Source: Flavobacteriaceae bacterium
Lineage (GTDB): Bacteria; Bacteroidota; Bacteroidia; Flavobacteriales; Flavobacteriaceae
Direction of reading: 5' to 3'
DNA: 7,800 nt
Assembly: GCA_947443815.1 (NCBI GenBank)
Contig: CANEXR010000124.1
Location: 1 to 7,800, forward strand
Below the pieces are notes generated by a model. That model worked only from the letters and a program-made list of their open reading frames with translations, made no database searches and was not told where the DNA came from. Shown one piece after another: positions 6,608 through 7,800 of this stretch; within the stretch, counting starts at the first letter, position 1, and the number at the start of each line of letters is the position of its first letter. A program made the translations under genes and the position numbers.

Positions 6608-7800
6608 TTATTTTTTAATTATTTTGTAACTATTAGTTTTTTTGCTGTCATTTTCAAACGTTTTTATTATATACGTTCCTGTTGACATTTTTGACATATC
6701 TATACTTTTGGATTTAGTTTCAATTAATTTTGCACCGTAAATATCATATACACTTGTTGTAAGATCTCCTTTATATTGAAGTTGCAATTCAGATTGCACT
6801 GGATTCGGATAAAATTTTATATCCAATGATCCATCTAAAGAAGCAACAGATAAATTACTTTTATTAGCTAGATATAAAAGTGTGTTTTTAGTAAGTTTCT
6901 TGACATTGTCATTGTTTCCGCCAGTTCCTACATACCAATCATAAGTTCCTGCACCATATGTAATCACAGTACCCTTGCCAGCATTAAATCCAGTTGGATT
7001 AAATTCTAATCCTTGAACTTCATTTCCTCCACAGTTTAATATTAAAATTTTGGCTTGTAATAAATTCTCTAAAACACCTCTTTTAGTAGTCAAATCTGCT
7101 CCTGGATTATCATTAGCAATACGTCCAAAATCCAAATTATACTGAATCACTCGATTTTTCTTTTCAGTTCCTGATGAAAGAAATTCAATATAAGGAAGAG
7201 TCACATTACAGGCATCAATAGTTGTTGTCATTCCAGAAATTAAAGGACTATCACTTGCTCCTTTCCACCAATTACCCCAAGCGCCTGATGTATTACCAGC
7301 ATTTGCAAAAACATCACCAAAATCTTGATTTGGCTTATATTCCCAAGGATTTGACAATAGTGGATTAATAACGCCAAAAGGTTCTATACCTACACCTGCA
7401 AAATTCCCTAAAAGCATATTTCCTCCTCCTTGATAATACGTTTTAATTGCAGCAACGAATGCATCTTCTAACGGACCATCTATTGCCTCATTTCTCCCCC
7501 AATCGAAACCTGTTTCTTTTAACATACTATGTTTTGTCCCGTCTCCCTCTGGATGACTTCTTGGGAAATCTGTCAACCTGCCAGTCCAAGTTTCGGGATC
7601 ATATTGAATCCAAATAGCATCGTACTGACTTAAATTTGCACCAGCAGCAACGTCTTCAAACGACAAATAATTTACCGTAACATTTGGTGTATTTACACCA
7701 AAATCTTCCATAAACCATATTCCGGCTGCCGTGTCACCTTCAGGTAAATATTCGACATTTGTTGCTGATAAATCATCGTTATAGGTACCTGCTTGGCCTA
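6608..7800 (-). CDS. Secreted DUF4960-like protein with T9SS C-terminal sorting domain, N-terminus beyond the window
   Basis: The reading frame stays open to the right edge. An ATG at 7711 is internal: 29 in-frame codons precede it in the window (beginning GQAGTYNDDLSATNVEYLPE), and no signal peptide follows it. Residues below are counted from that ATG. Residues 1-290 resemble DUF4960, a Bacteroidota domain I associate with fructan loci: a QYDAIWIQYDPE strand (29-40), a TYYQGGGNMLLGNFAG segment (91-106) and a GKGTVITYGAGTYDWY segment (245-260). The alternating strands and Gly-rich turns suggest a class I glutamine-amidotransferase-like fold, though no catalytic triad is recognised. Residues 297-367 are a type A sorting domain: FYPNPV (300-305), SVYDIYGAKL, SIDMSKMSTGTYIIK and a basic KIIKK end. 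It should therefore leave the cell through T9SS and be released or surface-attached. A role in fructan binding or processing is inferred from context only. Confidence 0.85.
   Translation of the reverse strand, partial: GQAGTYNDDLSATNVEYLPEGDTAAGIWFMEDFGVNTPNVTVNYLSFEDVAAGANLSQYDAIWIQYDPETWTGRLTDFPRSHPEGDGTKHSMLKETGFDWGRNEAIDGPLEDAFVAAIKTYYQGGGNMLLGNFAGVGIEPFGVINPLLSNPWEYKPNQDFGDVFANAGNTSGAWGNWWKGASDSPLISGMTTTIDACNVTLPYIEFLSSGTEKKNRVIQYNLDFGRIANDNPGADLTTKRGVLENLLQAKILILNCGGNEVQGLEFNPTGFNAGKGTVITYGAGTYDWYVGTGGNNDNVKKLTKNTLLYLANKSNLSVASLDGSLDIKFYPNPVQSELQLQYKGDLTTSVYDIYGAKLIETKSKSIDMSKMSTGTYIIKTFENDSKKTNSYKIIKK

Noticed and set aside
6608..7711. The ATG at 7711 as the true start of the DUF4960-like protein
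   Set aside because: The same frame is open for 29 more codons to the window edge with protein-like sequence, and no signal peptide follows this ATG although a T9SS cargo needs one.

Overview
The window looks like part of a fructan (levan, inulin or related fructoside) polysaccharide-utilisation locus from a low-GC Bacteroidota, most likely a member of the Flavobacteriaceae. The reasons are an AT-rich composition, a SusC-type TonB-dependent transporter, a lipoprotein glycoside hydrolase, a type IX secretion (T9SS) C-terminal sorting domain, and start codons without Shine-Dalgarno sequences. All genes lie on the minus strand, so the window is transcribed from its right end to its left.

Layout in transcription order. 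(1) 7800-6608: the C-terminal part of a secreted protein with a DUF4960-like region and a T9SS sorting domain; its N-terminus lies beyond the right edge. (2) 6571-6540: a GC-rich hairpin followed by T-rich sequence, a probable terminator. (3) 6607-5767: an 841-base AT-rich stretch with no convincing gene. It holds two small palindromes with 6-base spacers and is the likely control region of the next operon. (4) 5766-4450: a sugar-porter-family major facilitator, probably the inner-membrane fructose importer. (5) 4444-2849: a GH32 fructan hydrolase lipoprotein with all three catalytic carboxylates. (6) 2832-52: a SusC-like outer-membrane transporter that lacks the end of its beta-barrel. The last three genes are separated by only 5 and 16 bases and form an operon; a susD partner would be expected next but is not in the window.

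Working model (inference from family roles): the secreted DUF4960-like protein helps handle fructan outside the cell, SusC with an unseen SusD imports oligosaccharides across the outer membrane, the GH32 enzyme releases fructose, and the MFS protein carries it into the cytoplasm. No fructokinase, regulator or SusD is visible.

The strangest signal is at the left edge. Bases 1-53 are an exact reverse complement of bases 244-296, which lie inside susC, and the inverted copy begins exactly where the susC frame stops. The stop codon is made across that junction. This is most simply a chimeric contig end or fold-back artefact, although a real rearrangement inside susC cannot be excluded from the sequence alone.
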